The notes below the pieces were generated by a model, which was not told the DNA's origin, ran no database searches, and saw only the letters and a list, made by a program, of their open reading frames with translations. Position numbers and translations under genes: made by a program. From Clostridia bacterium (lineage in GTDB: Bacteria; Bacillota; Clostridia; Oscillospirales; Feifaniaceae), in NCBI GenBank assembly GCA_017517965.1, contig JAFWXR010000038.1, positions 1-60,324 of the forward strand: 60,324 nt of DNA, given 5' to 3'. How positions within the stretch are numbered: position 1 is the stretch's first letter; each line of letters starts with the position of its first letter. Of this stretch, positions 1-7,575 are shown piece by piece.

Positions 1-195
1 ATCAACCAGATCCTTCTCAAACTTGGTACGGAACGGTGTGTTGCCGATAGAGTGTATCTGACGCTGAAATCCATCCTGTGCATCATAAACGATCATACCG
101 CCGCTTTTTGTACCGAGGTGAGAGTGATAGTCAACTCCGAAAAAAATATCCATAACACAATCTCTTTTGGAGACTGCTCCGAAAAAACCTCCCAT
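1..195 (-). CDS. PurF-like class II amidotransferase, N-terminal part only, catalytic Cys absent
   Basis: The gene runs off the left edge; only the first 65 residues are seen. They start MGGFFGAVSKRDC and align with the N-terminal glutaminase domain of amidophosphoribosyltransferases (usual start MCGIFG); a later YHSHLGTKSGGM segment matches the LQHRGQESAGI block. The Cys nucleophile that should be residue 2 is Gly, so this domain should not hydrolyse glutamine by the usual mechanism. An AGGAG site lies just upstream of the ATG. Similar Cys-less PurF-like proteins are, to my recollection, annotated in Clostridia. They may use ammonia, or the domain may only be structural. Family call is good; function is uncertain because the phosphoribosyltransferase half is outside the window. 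Confidence 0.75.
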   Translation of the reverse strand, partial: MGGFFGAVSKRDCVMDIFFGVDYHSHLGTKSGGMIVYDAQDGFQRQIHSIGNTPFRTKFEKDLVD

Positions 196-795
196 TAGCG
201 AAAAGCTCCTTTCATATTCACAATTTTTTTGAACGAATATAAGTGTCTTTTGGCAAGGTTTGTTTCGAAAAACACTCACCTCACCCATTATGATTTTTTC
301 ATTGTACTACGAAATCACCTGCTTTTCAATATATTTAATGAAAAACAGAGGATCATAGTGGTTTGTTATCTATCTGTCATGCCAATCTGCCCGGTATTTT
401 TTGAAAATTGGATTATACCTCCGTAAGCGTGATTGTAGGACATTGTCTGCTCATCGCCCGTCATTTTTCCTTAAACCACAAATCTTCAATATGAGGTTAA
501 TACAATTTAAGCATTTTACCGTCTCGTAAAATTCTTATTTATAATTCCGTTTTATCACCGGTTTCGCCTTTGTATTACAGAGGCACAGGGCAAAGCCTGC
601 ACGCACCCAAAGGCTCGCCCTTTGGAAAGGAGCATTTTCGTTATTTCCGTTATAACACAAATCAGCAGAGAAAGCACCAACGGCTTCAGTGATATTTTAT
701 TCGTCACCTAAACTCGCGAAGCGAATACCACTCGGCGAAAGGCAAATAAAACTGCGAGACTCCCCTTAGAGAAGTCTCGCAAAGGATACCTCTTT
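196..795. other. 600-base intergenic stretch, no convincing gene
   Basis: I see no supported gene. The 65-codon frame at 229-426 has no ribosome site and no family resemblance. The stretch holds a small palindrome at 607-625 (CCAAAGG/CCTTTGG arms) in a GC-richer patch. Words from this patch recur in the intergenic DNA near 60040. It ends in the terminator of the radical SAM gene (753-781). No purine riboswitch upstream of the purF-like gene could be recognised. Confidence 0.5.
753..781 (-). terminator. Rho-independent terminator of the radical SAM gene
   Basis: A 9-bp stem (TGCGAGACT/AGTCTCGCA) lies just after the stop codon of the minus-strand radical SAM gene. On that strand it is followed by a T-rich run. 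Confidence 0.7.
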
Positions 796-1677
796 TTATT
801 TATGTATGGTGTTTTTTATTGCCTTAAGTAACGTGTTTATGACAAGTTTTTTGTTTGCCGTCCACATTGGTGCAATAAGTTCTTTTTTGTCGCCGTCACC
901 TGTCAGACGGTGAATTACCGTTTTTTCGGGCAATTCCGAGAGAATGTCGCATATAATCTGCGTGTATTCTTCGAGCGTAAAAAGCGTAAATTTACCCTCT
1001 TTATAGTCTTTTTCAAGGTCTGTATCTCTTAAAACGTGGAGCATCTGTAACTTTATTCCGTCACAATGCTGTGCGGCGTAAAGCGCACTCTGCTTTATCA
1101 TATCCGTGCTTTCACCCGGTAAACCGACGATAAGATGTGCAACCGTGTGGACACCGATTTTTTTAAGCTTTTCAACCGCTTCTTCAAAAACGTGAAGTTT
1201 GTATCCTCGTCGGATATATGTTGCACTATCCTTGTGCATGGTCTGGAGACCAAGTTCCACCGTGACGGGCTTGATTTTGTTCGCCCGTTCTATAATCTCT
1301 ATAACGCTGTCGGGAAGACAGTCGGGTCGTGTTGCGAGCGATATTCCCACGATATAATCAAGCGATAACGCTTCAAAAACCTTGCTTTCAAATTCTTTAA
1401 GGGGCAGATACGTCACCGTAAAACTCTGAAAATATGCAATGTATTTTCCACTTTTGCATTTTGAGGCAACACGGCTTTTTGCCCGTTCAAGCTGTGCGGT
1501 TACACTTTCGCCACCTTCGGCAAAATTACCGCTTCCTTTTGTACTGCAATATATACAACCGCCGTAGCCGACCGTACCGTCACGGTTGGGGCAGGTTTTA
1601 CCGCCCTCTATTGAAAGTTTGTAAACCTTGTCGCCGTATTTGCTTTTGGCGTAATCCGAAAAACTTATATAATTCAT
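796..1677 (-). CDS. Radical SAM protein of the YhcC/TIGR01212 family
   Basis: 293 residues, the usual length for this family. The cluster-binding cysteines are C29, C41 and C44 in a CX11CX2C arrangement typical of TIGR01212 proteins (YhcC-like), rather than the classic CX3CX2C. A GGCIYC block and a later ELGLQTMHKDSATYIRRGY segment are further family marks. The protein should bind a 4Fe-4S cluster and SAM and act in the cytoplasm; the substrate is unknown, though Elp3-like relatives suggest RNA. The start ATG overlaps the stop of the upstream alpha/beta hydrolase (ATGA), so the two genes form an operon that ends at the hairpin near 753-781. Confidence 0.85.
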   Translation of the reverse strand: MNYISFSDYAKSKYGDKVYKLSIEGGKTCPNRDGTVGYGGCIYCSTKGSGNFAEGGESVTAQLERAKSRVASKCKSGKYIAYFQSFTVTYLPLKEFESKVFEALSLDYIVGISLATRPDCLPDSVIEIIERANKIKPVTVELGLQTMHKDSATYIRRGYKLHVFEEAVEKLKKIGVHTVAHLIVGLPGESTDMIKQSALYAAQHCDGIKLQMLHVLRDTDLEKDYKEGKFTLFTLEEYTQIICDILSELPEKTVIHRLTGDGDKKELIAPMWTANKKLVINTLLKAIKNTIHK

Positions 1678-2498
1678 AACTGTGCGTCAAGATAGGCTAA
1701 CATATCGGATATTGCTTCGTCACGGCTGATATCGTGAAGAATCTCGTGTCGGTTACCCTTGTATTCCTTGTATTTGCAGACTTCACCCGAAAGTTTTGAA
1801 AGCTTTCTGCTGCCTTCAACGTCAACAAGTTTGTCATCATCGCCGTGAAGAAGGAAAAAGGGTGTCTTGTCCGTCGGTGCATACTTCAATATCTCTTTGG
1901 TGGCAACGAAAACGTCGGCAACAGTTGAAGCGGTAATAACACCGTTCATTTTTTTGTCTTCAAGGTATGCCTTCTGCTCATCTTCGAGTGAAGTGATAAC
2001 CGTCGCGTCAATTCCGGTGTTGATTGACATATTCGGAAGCAGTTTTGATACGCCTACAACCGCTTTTTTCAAAGGCTCTGCAAAATCCACGGCAAGATAG
2101 AGCCACGGTGCAGATGCGATAAAGGCTTTTATACCGTCAGGACGTCTGTGACGGTAGGTGAGAATAATATTTCCGCCCATACTGTGCCCGTACATAAATA
2201 CAGGCAGGTCAGGGTGCCTGATTTTGGCGTATAAAACGATTTCGGCAACGTCGTCGAGAATCTTGTTTCTGGGAGCCGTATGGCCGATTCTGCCGCCCGT
2301 TTTGCCGTGACCACGAAGGTCGGGTGCATATACGGCATAGCCCGCTTTTTCAAGTTCGTTTCCGAAATGTATATAACGGCCGCTGTGTTCACCTTTGCCG
2401 TGAATAAGTATAAAAATGGCTTTCGGAGACTGAGGAACGAAACTTCTGACAAAATGTTCGGTTTTATCCCTCATAACAAGTGAAAATTCAGTATACAT
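1674..2498 (-). CDS. Alpha/beta hydrolase, monoacylglycerol lipase-like
   Basis: 274 residues with the serine-hydrolase fold of the lysophospholipase/monoacylglycerol lipase group (Hydrolase_4). LIHGKGEHSGRY forms the oxyanion region near residue 32. The nucleophile elbow GHSMGG places Ser106. A HGDDDKLVD block near 218 supplies the acid, and the His is near residue 250 in the NRHEILHD segment. There is no signal peptide, so it is cytoplasmic. It is the first gene of a two-gene operon with the radical SAM gene and is transcribed divergently from the dehydrogenase gene. An AGGTGTT site precedes the ATG. The substrate is probably a lipid-type ester, but this is not shown by the sequence. Confidence 0.85.
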   Translation of the reverse strand: MYTEFSLVMRDKTEHFVRSFVPQSPKAIFILIHGKGEHSGRYIHFGNELEKAGYAVYAPDLRGHGKTGGRIGHTAPRNKILDDVAEIVLYAKIRHPDLPVFMYGHSMGGNIILTYRHRRPDGIKAFIASAPWLYLAVDFAEPLKKAVVGVSKLLPNMSINTGIDATVITSLEDEQKAYLEDKKMNGVITASTVADVFVATKEILKYAPTDKTPFFLLHGDDDKLVDVEGSRKLSKLSGEVCKYKEYKGNRHEILHDISRDEAISDMLAYLDAQL

Positions 2499-2559
2499 AA
2501 GAACACCTCCGAATATATTATATGATTTTTCAATTTAAAAATCAAATTAACAGAAAAAC

Positions 2560-2588
2560 TTGTTAAAAGTTTGACGTTGTGGTAAAAT
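2560..2588 (+). promoter_or_regulatory. Promoter of the dehydrogenase gene
   Basis: TTGTTA (2560-2565) and TAAAAT (2583-2588) are separated by 17 bases, about 30 bases before the start codon, which has an AAGGAG site. Confidence 0.5.
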
Positions 2589-2615
2589 AAATAAAAAACA
2601 CTAAGGAGAAATACT

Positions 2616-3569
2616 ATGGGAAGCAAAATAACTGTAATCGGCGCAGGTAGTGTCGGTGCAACAATAGCATATAAACTTTCTATGGATGATACTGTCTCGG
2701 AGATAGTTCTGATAGATATAAAAGAAGACAAAGCAAAGGGTGAAGTAATGGATATTGCACAGGGTGCAAGTTTCCGCAGCCCGATTTCGATAGTTGCAGG
2801 TGATTATTCCGAAGCGAAGGATTCGGACGTTGTTATAATAACGTCGGGTAAACCGCGTAAGCCCGGACAGACGAGGCTTGAACTCACACAGGGCAATATA
2901 GATATTTTAAAGAGCATTACGCCCAATATTGTAAAATATGCACCGAATGCGACGTATATCATTGTCAGCAACCCCGTTGATATTATGACGTATGCATTTA
3001 TAAAAATGTCGGGTCTGCCCGAAAAGCAGATAATCGGCTCGGGTACTACGCTCGACTCTGCAAGACTGCGCTATATCCTTTCGGAGAAGTTTAACGTAGC
3101 GCAGAGGAATATTCATGCCTACGTATTCGGTGAACACGGCGATTCGCTGTTTGTTCCGTGGTCGCTTGCGAGAATTTCGGGTGCCACGATTGCCGAATTC
3201 AGCAATATGGAACGTGAGCGTGATATGAACGTCAGCGAGCTTGACAGAGACGGTATTGAAGAGTATATACGTAAATCGGGCGGTGAGATTATTGCCAACA
3301 AGGGTGCAACCTACTATGCGGTTACGAATGCGGTTTGCTATCTTGTAAGTATGCTTCAGTCGGCATACAATTCAGTCGGCATAATTTCGTGGATGTTCCA
3401 CGGTGAGTACGGTATTGACGACGTGTGTCTGAGCGTTCCTCATCTTATAGGACCAGACGGTGTATACGGTAAACTGCCCGTTAAGATGACAGAAGAAGAA
3501 CTTGATAAATTAAGACACAGCGCAGACCAGCTTAAAGCAATAATCAAAGATATTGATTTAACTTTATAA
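2616..3569 (+). CDS. L-lactate/malate dehydrogenase family protein
   Basis: 317 residues, the normal length. The NAD-binding GAGSVG motif is at residues 9-14, SNPVD is at about 118-122, and the catalytic His174 lies in GEHGDS. Overall resemblance is to clostridial L-lactate dehydrogenases (pyruvate to lactate with NADH). However, the residue in the mobile loop that separates the two activities (Gln102 in classical LDH, Arg in MDH) is Arg81 here, in the sequence PRKPGQTRLEL. The substrate could therefore be oxaloacetate rather than pyruvate. Some proteins annotated as clostridial LDH also carry Arg there, so the call stays at family level. Monocistronic, with its own promoter and a strong terminator. 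Confidence 0.85.
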   Translation: MGSKITVIGAGSVGATIAYKLSMDDTVSEIVLIDIKEDKAKGEVMDIAQGASFRSPISIVAGDYSEAKDSDVVIITSGKPRKPGQTRLELTQGNIDILKSITPNIVKYAPNATYIIVSNPVDIMTYAFIKMSGLPEKQIIGSGTTLDSARLRYILSEKFNVAQRNIHAYVFGEHGDSLFVPWSLARISGATIAEFSNMERERDMNVSELDRDGIEEYIRKSGGEIIANKGATYYAVTNAVCYLVSMLQSAYNSVGIISWMFHGEYGIDDVCLSVPHLIGPDGVYGKLPVKMTEEELDKLRHSADQLKAIIKDIDLTL

Positions 3570-3572
3570 ATT

Positions 3573-3601
3573 AAAAAACCAGTCCTCAGGACTGGTTTTT
3601 T
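3573..3601. terminator. Bidirectional terminator between the dehydrogenase and ImmA genes
   Basis: A perfect hairpin with arms AAAAAACCAGTCC/GGACTGGTTTTTT. It serves the plus-strand dehydrogenase gene and the convergent minus-strand ImmA gene, whose stop codon lies at its edge. Confidence 0.85.
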
Positions 3602-3989
3602 AATTGTTATAATAGCATATTGCTTTTTCCATAAAATCCTGAGGAACGCCGAAATATTCGGCAAGCTCCCATACGGATTTTATGCCTTTTGAAACTGCTT
3701 TTTCAAGTTCTGCTTCAGGTATCAGCTTTTTGATTGCCCAGCGGTCAGCACGTGCCTCGTGCCGTCCCCGCAGGTCGAGTGGAGAATGTACGTTGTAAAA
3801 ACTGCCTGTTTCAACGTGCCCTATCTCGTGGGCAAGATGAACCTTTTCGTCAGCACTGTCTTCCAGCTTATCAACGTCAAGAGCTATCCAGCCGCAAGGG
3901 AAAGAAACAGACTCAACCTCACTCATGGGAAAATAGTCTACGTCAATTCCATGAGTGTCGGCATATTTATACAGATCAAATAACGTCAA
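3600..3989 (-). CDS. ImmA/IrrE-family metallopeptidase
   Basis: 129 residues. The zinc motif HEIGH (H54, E55, H58) and a downstream EARADRWA segment (E78) are those of the ImmA/IrrE peptidase family (DUF955). Members cleave or inactivate partner repressors. The gene lies 23 bases downstream of an XRE repressor gene on the same strand, the usual ImmA-ImmR arrangement, so its likely substrate is that repressor. In many genomes this pair controls mobile elements, but no integrase or conjugation genes are nearby, so this copy may be a stand-alone stress switch. Confidence 0.85.
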   Translation of the reverse strand: MTLFDLYKYADTHGIDVDYFPMSEVESVSFPCGWIALDVDKLEDSADEKVHLAHEIGHVETGSFYNVHSPLDLRGRHEARADRWAIKKLIPEAELEKAVSKGIKSVWELAEYFGVPQDFMEKAICYYNN

Positions 3990-4012
3990 TTTTCCTCTTT
4001 GTCTCCTTTAGA

Positions 4013-4339
4013 TTATCTACGTTTACTCTTTTTAAACATTATATAATCATATATGTCCTTTTTTTCGGACTCCGAGAGATTTTTTACTTCGCCCCACAGA
4101 GCAAAGTCTATGCCCGTGAGTTTTCGGTCAATATCACTTGACTCAGCTTCGCCCATAAGATATGCCAGTGTAACACCGAAATAGTCGGCAATTTTTGCAA
4201 GTTTTGCGACTTTTGGCGTACTTTTACCGTTTTTCCAGTCGGTAAAGGTTGAAGGGGGTATACCTGTTGCCTTTGAAACGGCGTAGGGAGTATCACCTTT
4301 GGCTTTGAGAAGCATAGTAAATCTTTCGTAAACGTCCAT
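4013..4339 (-). CDS. XRE-family repressor (ImmR-like)
   Basis: 108 residues. An HTH_3 domain covers residues 3-65 (GIPPSTFTDWKNGKSTP is the recognition helix region, then VAKLAKIADYFGVTLAYLMG). A short, probably dimerising C-terminal tail follows. It is the partner of the ImmA peptidase gene downstream. The promoter is framed by an inverted repeat (4364-4372 and 4396-4404), which suggests autorepression. Confidence 0.85.
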   Translation of the reverse strand: MDVYERFTMLLKAKGDTPYAVSKATGIPPSTFTDWKNGKSTPKVAKLAKIADYFGVTLAYLMGEAESSDIDRKLTGIDFALWGEVKNLSESEKKDIYDYIMFKKSKRR

Positions 4340-4363
4340 TTTTCACACACCTTTATTGATATT

Positions 4364-4404
4364 AACTATATTATATCGAAAATCCGAAAAAAGTCAATAT
4401 AGTT
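4364..4404 (-). promoter_or_regulatory. XRE-ImmA promoter with a flanking inverted repeat (putative operator)
   Basis: Read on the minus strand, TTGACT (4392-4397) and TATAAT (4370-4375) are 16 bases apart. The 9-base repeat AACTATATT (4364-4372) and its exact complement AATATAGTT (4396-4404) overlap the two promoter elements. A dimer bound to both halves would cover the whole promoter. Confidence 0.65.
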
Positions 4405-4410
4405 TACCGA

Positions 4411-4440
4411 AAAAAAGACACGGCTTTAAACCGTGTCTTT
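4411..4440 (-). terminator. Terminator of the DUF3048/SGNH operon
   Basis: The hairpin AAGACACGG/CCGTGTCTT is followed on the minus strand by a T run, directly after the SGNH hydrolase gene. Confidence 0.8.
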
Positions 4441-4443
4441 GTC

Positions 4444-5478
4444 TTATTTTATATATTTTCTTATTACACCGGCAATGTGGAGAGCCATATGCGCATGTGC
4501 TGCCTGGCCGGGATGCGTTCTGTCTGCAAAGAATTCTTCAAGATGAGGTGTTGCACTGTATCCGTCAATCAGGACAAGCTGGGGATATTTTTCCACAACG
4601 TCGAATATTGCCTGGCGAACCTCTTCGAAATTTTTGAGATATACCGACTCGTCATATCTCATAAGTCTCCACCACGGAACAACGAGGAAGAACTTGGCTT
4701 TTTTATACATACTTGTAAGCTTTTTGATATAAGCTTCAACGCTTGCCATAAGTTCAGGTATCGTCTTGTTGTATCTCTTGTCGTTTGTGCCGTATGAGAT
4801 AAGTATATAGTCAGGACCGAAGGACAGACCGCCGTCAAGTGAATCAACGTTGTAATAATAGCCTGATACGCCCTGATTGAGTGCTTCAAGGTCGAACATA
4901 CGGGTGAGCATACTTGCATATGTTGCAGATGTATTATTGACGTACATACCCTGTGTAATTGAATCGCCCACGAAAAGCATCTTTTTAGCATGCTTTACGG
5001 GAGTTATGTCACAGTTTTCGATAAGAGAAATTCTCTTAACTATAAGTTCCGAATAAGCGGGGAGATATACGGTAATTCTGTTTTTGCCCGGCTTTAAAAA
5101 TTCGTATCTCACACTGTATTTCTTGCCCTGCTTGAAATCGGCAGGCATACTGTAACAGAGAGCGCCGTTTTCAAGAATATCAAGTGAGCACGAGTTCGAT
5201 TCGTGATTATCTATACAGGTAAAATCCATTTCGAAAACGGGTGAATCCGTGTAGAAATCAAAATGAACACCTGCATTGTACTTGGCAATGTCCTTAAATA
5301 AAGGGAATTTACTGTAATGCTCTGTCTGCGCAGGTGTGAAACGGGAGAAAGTGAAGCCACCCATATCATCGTATATATACAATGCACCGTGTGTTATTGC
5401 TTTTACCTGCTTGAGATTTAAATTTATTAACTTTTTCTTGGGCTGTTCGCCGTTTTCAAGTATCTGTAACTGTTCCAT
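4444..5478 (-). CDS. SGNH/GDSL hydrolase, CE2-like carbohydrate esterase
   Basis: 344 residues from the ATG at 5478; GGAG seven bases upstream decides this start over a longer frame. Residues 30-155 look like the beta-sandwich domain found N-terminal in CE2 esterases. The SGNH domain follows: FVGDSITQG (Ser173), SYGTNDKRY (Asn232) and DRTHPG near the C-terminus, which supplies Asp and His. CE2 enzymes remove acetyl groups from sugars. There is no signal peptide, so the substrate is intracellular or imported. The ribosome site overlaps the stop of the DUF3048 gene, so translation may be coupled. The exact substrate is unknown. Confidence 0.8.
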   Translation of the reverse strand: MEQLQILENGEQPKKKLINLNLKQVKAITHGALYIYDDMGGFTFSRFTPAQTEHYSKFPLFKDIAKYNAGVHFDFYTDSPVFEMDFTCIDNHESNSCSLDILENGALCYSMPADFKQGKKYSVRYEFLKPGKNRITVYLPAYSELIVKRISLIENCDITPVKHAKKMLFVGDSITQGMYVNNTSATYASMLTRMFDLEALNQGVSGYYYNVDSLDGGLSFGPDYILISYGTNDKRYNKTIPELMASVEAYIKKLTSMYKKAKFFLVVPWWRLMRYDESVYLKNFEEVRQAIFDVVEKYPQLVLIDGYSATPHLEEFFADRTHPGQAAHAHMALHIAGVIRKYIK

Positions 5479-5482
5479 ATGC

Positions 5483-6547
5483 TTACTCCATAACAATATT
5501 TGTATTATTTATCATAAACCACGTTTTGCCTTTGTTTATTGCAAGTTCATTGCCGTTTATATCGTACAGTTTAAGCGGAGAGGATAAATCCTTTTTACTC
5601 CATTTAATCTCCTGCGCCGTGCCTTTGCTGATGTAGTAGCCACTACCGCTACCCGTTGTTTTTACGTCAATTCTTCCTGCATCGTCACCGCTGATTGCTG
5701 AAATAGAAGTCTTGAGATATACAATGTTGGAAACGGAAAGCTGTGCATTCGTCGTCTTATCCTTATGAGGCTGACCGTACTGACTGCGGAAGTAGAGACC
5801 CGTTGCCTCGTTGTATTCGAATTCGGAAGTTATGTAATAGGAAAACTTTAAGGAGACCTTGTTTGCAGGGATATCACCGCTTGCCACGAACTCATCGTTA
5901 AATAAAAAGAAAGGTTCGTACGGCGTGTCTACAGTTGAATGTATACCGAGTGATTTTAAGCCGTTTGTAAGCTTTTCACCACTTGTCATAACACTGTGCT
6001 CGGTGCCTGCCTTCTTCTTCCTTTCGGCATCACGCCAGAAAAGTGCGTTTTCGACCGTGCCATTAATACCGTCACACTCATCAAATCTCTTTTGCTTTTT
6101 TAAGGTGTAGAAAGACGGGCTGCCGCCGTAATGAATAAATACGGCATCAAGCGGGACTGCCCAGTCGACAAAATATGCACGTGCACTTCGTACGGTACCA
6201 ATCTCCTTGACACCGTCATAATCCTGAAAAACGGTCAGTATTCTGTTGATACCGCCCTCTGCAGGAATTTCAAAGTACATATCTGCATTAGTCATACCGC
6301 TCTGCGGTGTGGCTTTTTTTAGGTTGTTTATCGTAAGTGCCACGGGCCTTGTGTACGCCGTGTTTTCATCAATCTCCTCACCCGTAAGGGGACTGTAATA
6401 TTTTATTTCGGGTTCCACGGGTTCTTCGGGCACCTCGGGAACCACCGTTTCAACCGGTTGTTCCAAAGAGGTATCCGATTCTTCTTTGCAGGCGACAAGG
6501 GCAAATAACATTACCACCGCAAGTAAGAGTGCTGTAATTCTTTTCAT
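5483..6547 (-). CDS. DUF3048 (YerB-like) lipoprotein
   Basis: 354 residues from the ATG at 6547, preceded by GGAGGTG; the longer frame adds a leader with no ribosome site. A lipoprotein signal peptide (MKRITALLLAVVMLFALVAC) ends in the lipobox LVAC, followed by an acidic, proline-rich linker to about residue 45. The two DUF3048 domains follow, with YTRPVALTINNLKKATPQSG at the start of the first. The protein should be anchored outside the membrane. The molecular role of YerB-type proteins is not established to my knowledge. First gene of an operon with the SGNH esterase. Confidence 0.85.
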   Translation of the reverse strand: MKRITALLLAVVMLFALVACKEESDTSLEQPVETVVPEVPEEPVEPEIKYYSPLTGEEIDENTAYTRPVALTINNLKKATPQSGMTNADMYFEIPAEGGINRILTVFQDYDGVKEIGTVRSARAYFVDWAVPLDAVFIHYGGSPSFYTLKKQKRFDECDGINGTVENALFWRDAERKKKAGTEHSVMTSGEKLTNGLKSLGIHSTVDTPYEPFFLFNDEFVASGDIPANKVSLKFSYYITSEFEYNEATGLYFRSQYGQPHKDKTTNAQLSVSNIVYLKTSISAISGDDAGRIDVKTTGSGSGYYISKGTAQEIKWSKKDLSSPLKLYDINGNELAINKGKTWFMINNTNIVME

Positions 6548-6566
6548 AAGACACCTCCACACATCT

Positions 6567-6595
6567 ATTATAAGGTATAAAAAATCCCTATGCAA
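6567..6595 (-). promoter_or_regulatory. Promoter of the DUF3048 gene, inside the lexA terminator
   Basis: On the minus strand TTGCAT (6590-6595) and TATAAT (6567-6572) are 17 bases apart. The -35 element sits in the right half of the lexA terminator hairpin, so the two signals share sequence. Confidence 0.6.
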
Positions 6596-6616
6596 GTATT
6601 ATCTTACACAGGGATT
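6579..6616 (-). terminator. lexA terminator
   Basis: On the minus strand an AATCCCT...AGGGATT hairpin with extended inner pairing is followed by six T residues, just downstream of lexA. Confidence 0.65.
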
Positions 6617-6630
6617 ATATATACTGTCGA

Positions 6631-7227
6631 CTAATAGTATCTGATAACCGAAACAACTCTGCCTAATATGGAAAGTTCATCCACAATTATCGGTGCATAA
6701 GCATCATTTTCGGGCTGAAGCCTGAAATGCCCGTCTTCCTTATAAAAGCGTTTTACCGTTGCTTCATCTTCGATAAGTGTAACGACTATTTCACCGTTCC
6801 TGCATACCGAAGTTTTTTCAACTATCACGATGTCGCCGTCAAGAATGGCGGCGTTTACCATACTGTCACCCTTTACGTTGAGTGCAAAGAGTTCGCCTGA
6901 ATATTTTTTATCCGACGAAAAAGGAATTCTGCCCAGATTTTCTTCATACGCAAGAATGGGCATACCTGCGGTGACACGACCCACCAAAGGAACATATGAA
7001 GTGGCAACGTTCTGGATATCGGGCAACGAAATTGCACGTTTTTTACCCTTCTGGAATATTATTTTACCCTGCTTGTCAAGCGATTTGAGATAAGTGAATA
7101 CCGATGAGGGAGAGGCAAGACCGACTTCTGCACATATTTCACGCACGGTTGGCGGACAGTCCCCCTTTTCAAGACAACTGCGAACATAGTTGTATATCTG
7201 AAGCTCTTTTTCCTGACCTTTTGTCAC
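6631..7227 (-). CDS. lexA: LexA repressor (SOS regulator)
   Basis: 198 residues with a GTG start and a GGAGC site. The N-terminal winged helix (residues 1-65) holds the HTH segment PPTVREICAEVGLASPSSVF. The self-cleavage site is Ala87-Gly88 (TAGMP), and the catalytic dyad is Ser122 (GDSM) and Lys159 (TVKRF). All elements needed for RecA-stimulated autocleavage are present. The gene is alone, with a strong promoter and a LexA-like operator, so it should be autoregulated. Confidence 0.95.
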   Translation of the reverse strand: MTKGQEKELQIYNYVRSCLEKGDCPPTVREICAEVGLASPSSVFTYLKSLDKQGKIIFQKGKKRAISLPDIQNVATSYVPLVGRVTAGMPILAYEENLGRIPFSSDKKYSGELFALNVKGDSMVNAAILDGDIVIVEKTSVCRNGEIVVTLIEDEATVKRFYKEDGHFRLQPENDAYAPIIVDELSILGRVVSVIRYY

Positions 7228-7253
7228 TGTGGATGCTCCTTTCGTTTTTTTCC

Positions 7254-7295
7254 ATTATAACATAAAGAAATCCAATTTGCAAACATTTGTTTTTG
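7254..7295 (-). promoter_or_regulatory. lexA promoter with LexA-like operator
   Basis: On the minus strand TTGCAA (7277-7282) and TATAAT (7254-7259) are exactly 17 bases apart. A dyad AAAC-N4-GTTT (7281-7292) overlaps the -35 element. The Firmicutes SOS box is GAAC-N4-GTTC, so the outer bases deviate while spacing and symmetry fit. Confidence 0.6.
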
Positions 7296-7307
7296 AAAAA
7301 AAGAATA

Positions 7308-7506
7308 AAGCAGTTATAGTAATGGTCAACTCTGTTTTCTCTGAAAAGAAGAAAACAAAAAAATCTGCGAACCCGAGACAAGATAAAATAGCTGTCTTTT
7401 CAAGGCGTAAGGGTGCAGGAATACTTTGTGTATTTCAAGCCCGACAACAAAGAAAAACAGCTATTTTACTTGTATCGGGCGGGGTTGACTATTACTATAA
7501 CTGCTT
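7308..7506. repeat. Long two-part inverted repeat (about 200 bases), possible MITE or structured RNA
   Basis: The outer arms 7308-7330 and 7484-7506 match at 22 of 23 positions. The inner arms 7372-7395 and 7457-7479 pair over about 23 bases with three mismatches. Between the left outer and inner arms sits an independent hairpin (TGTTTTCT/AGAAAACA, 7332-7356). The result is a long stem with one side hairpin and a terminal loop of about 60 bases. It contains no gene and lies between lexA and the FtsL-like operon. Confidence 0.75.
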
Positions 7507-7518
7507 AAAAATACAAAT

Positions 7519-7563
7519 CGGGGAATCGGCATTAAGAAAGGAAAAAACTATTGCCGTTCCCCG
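7519..7563 (-). terminator. Hairpin after the FtsL-like operon
   Basis: CGGGGAAtCGGCA pairs with TGCCGttCCCCG around a loop of about 20 bases, 13 bases downstream of the stop codon. The T run after it is weak. Confidence 0.5.
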
Positions 7564-7575
7564 TTTGTTATTGAA

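Noticed and set aside
229-426. 65-codon frame upstream of the purF-like gene
   Set aside because: No ribosome site, no recognisable family, low-complexity composition; likely chance.
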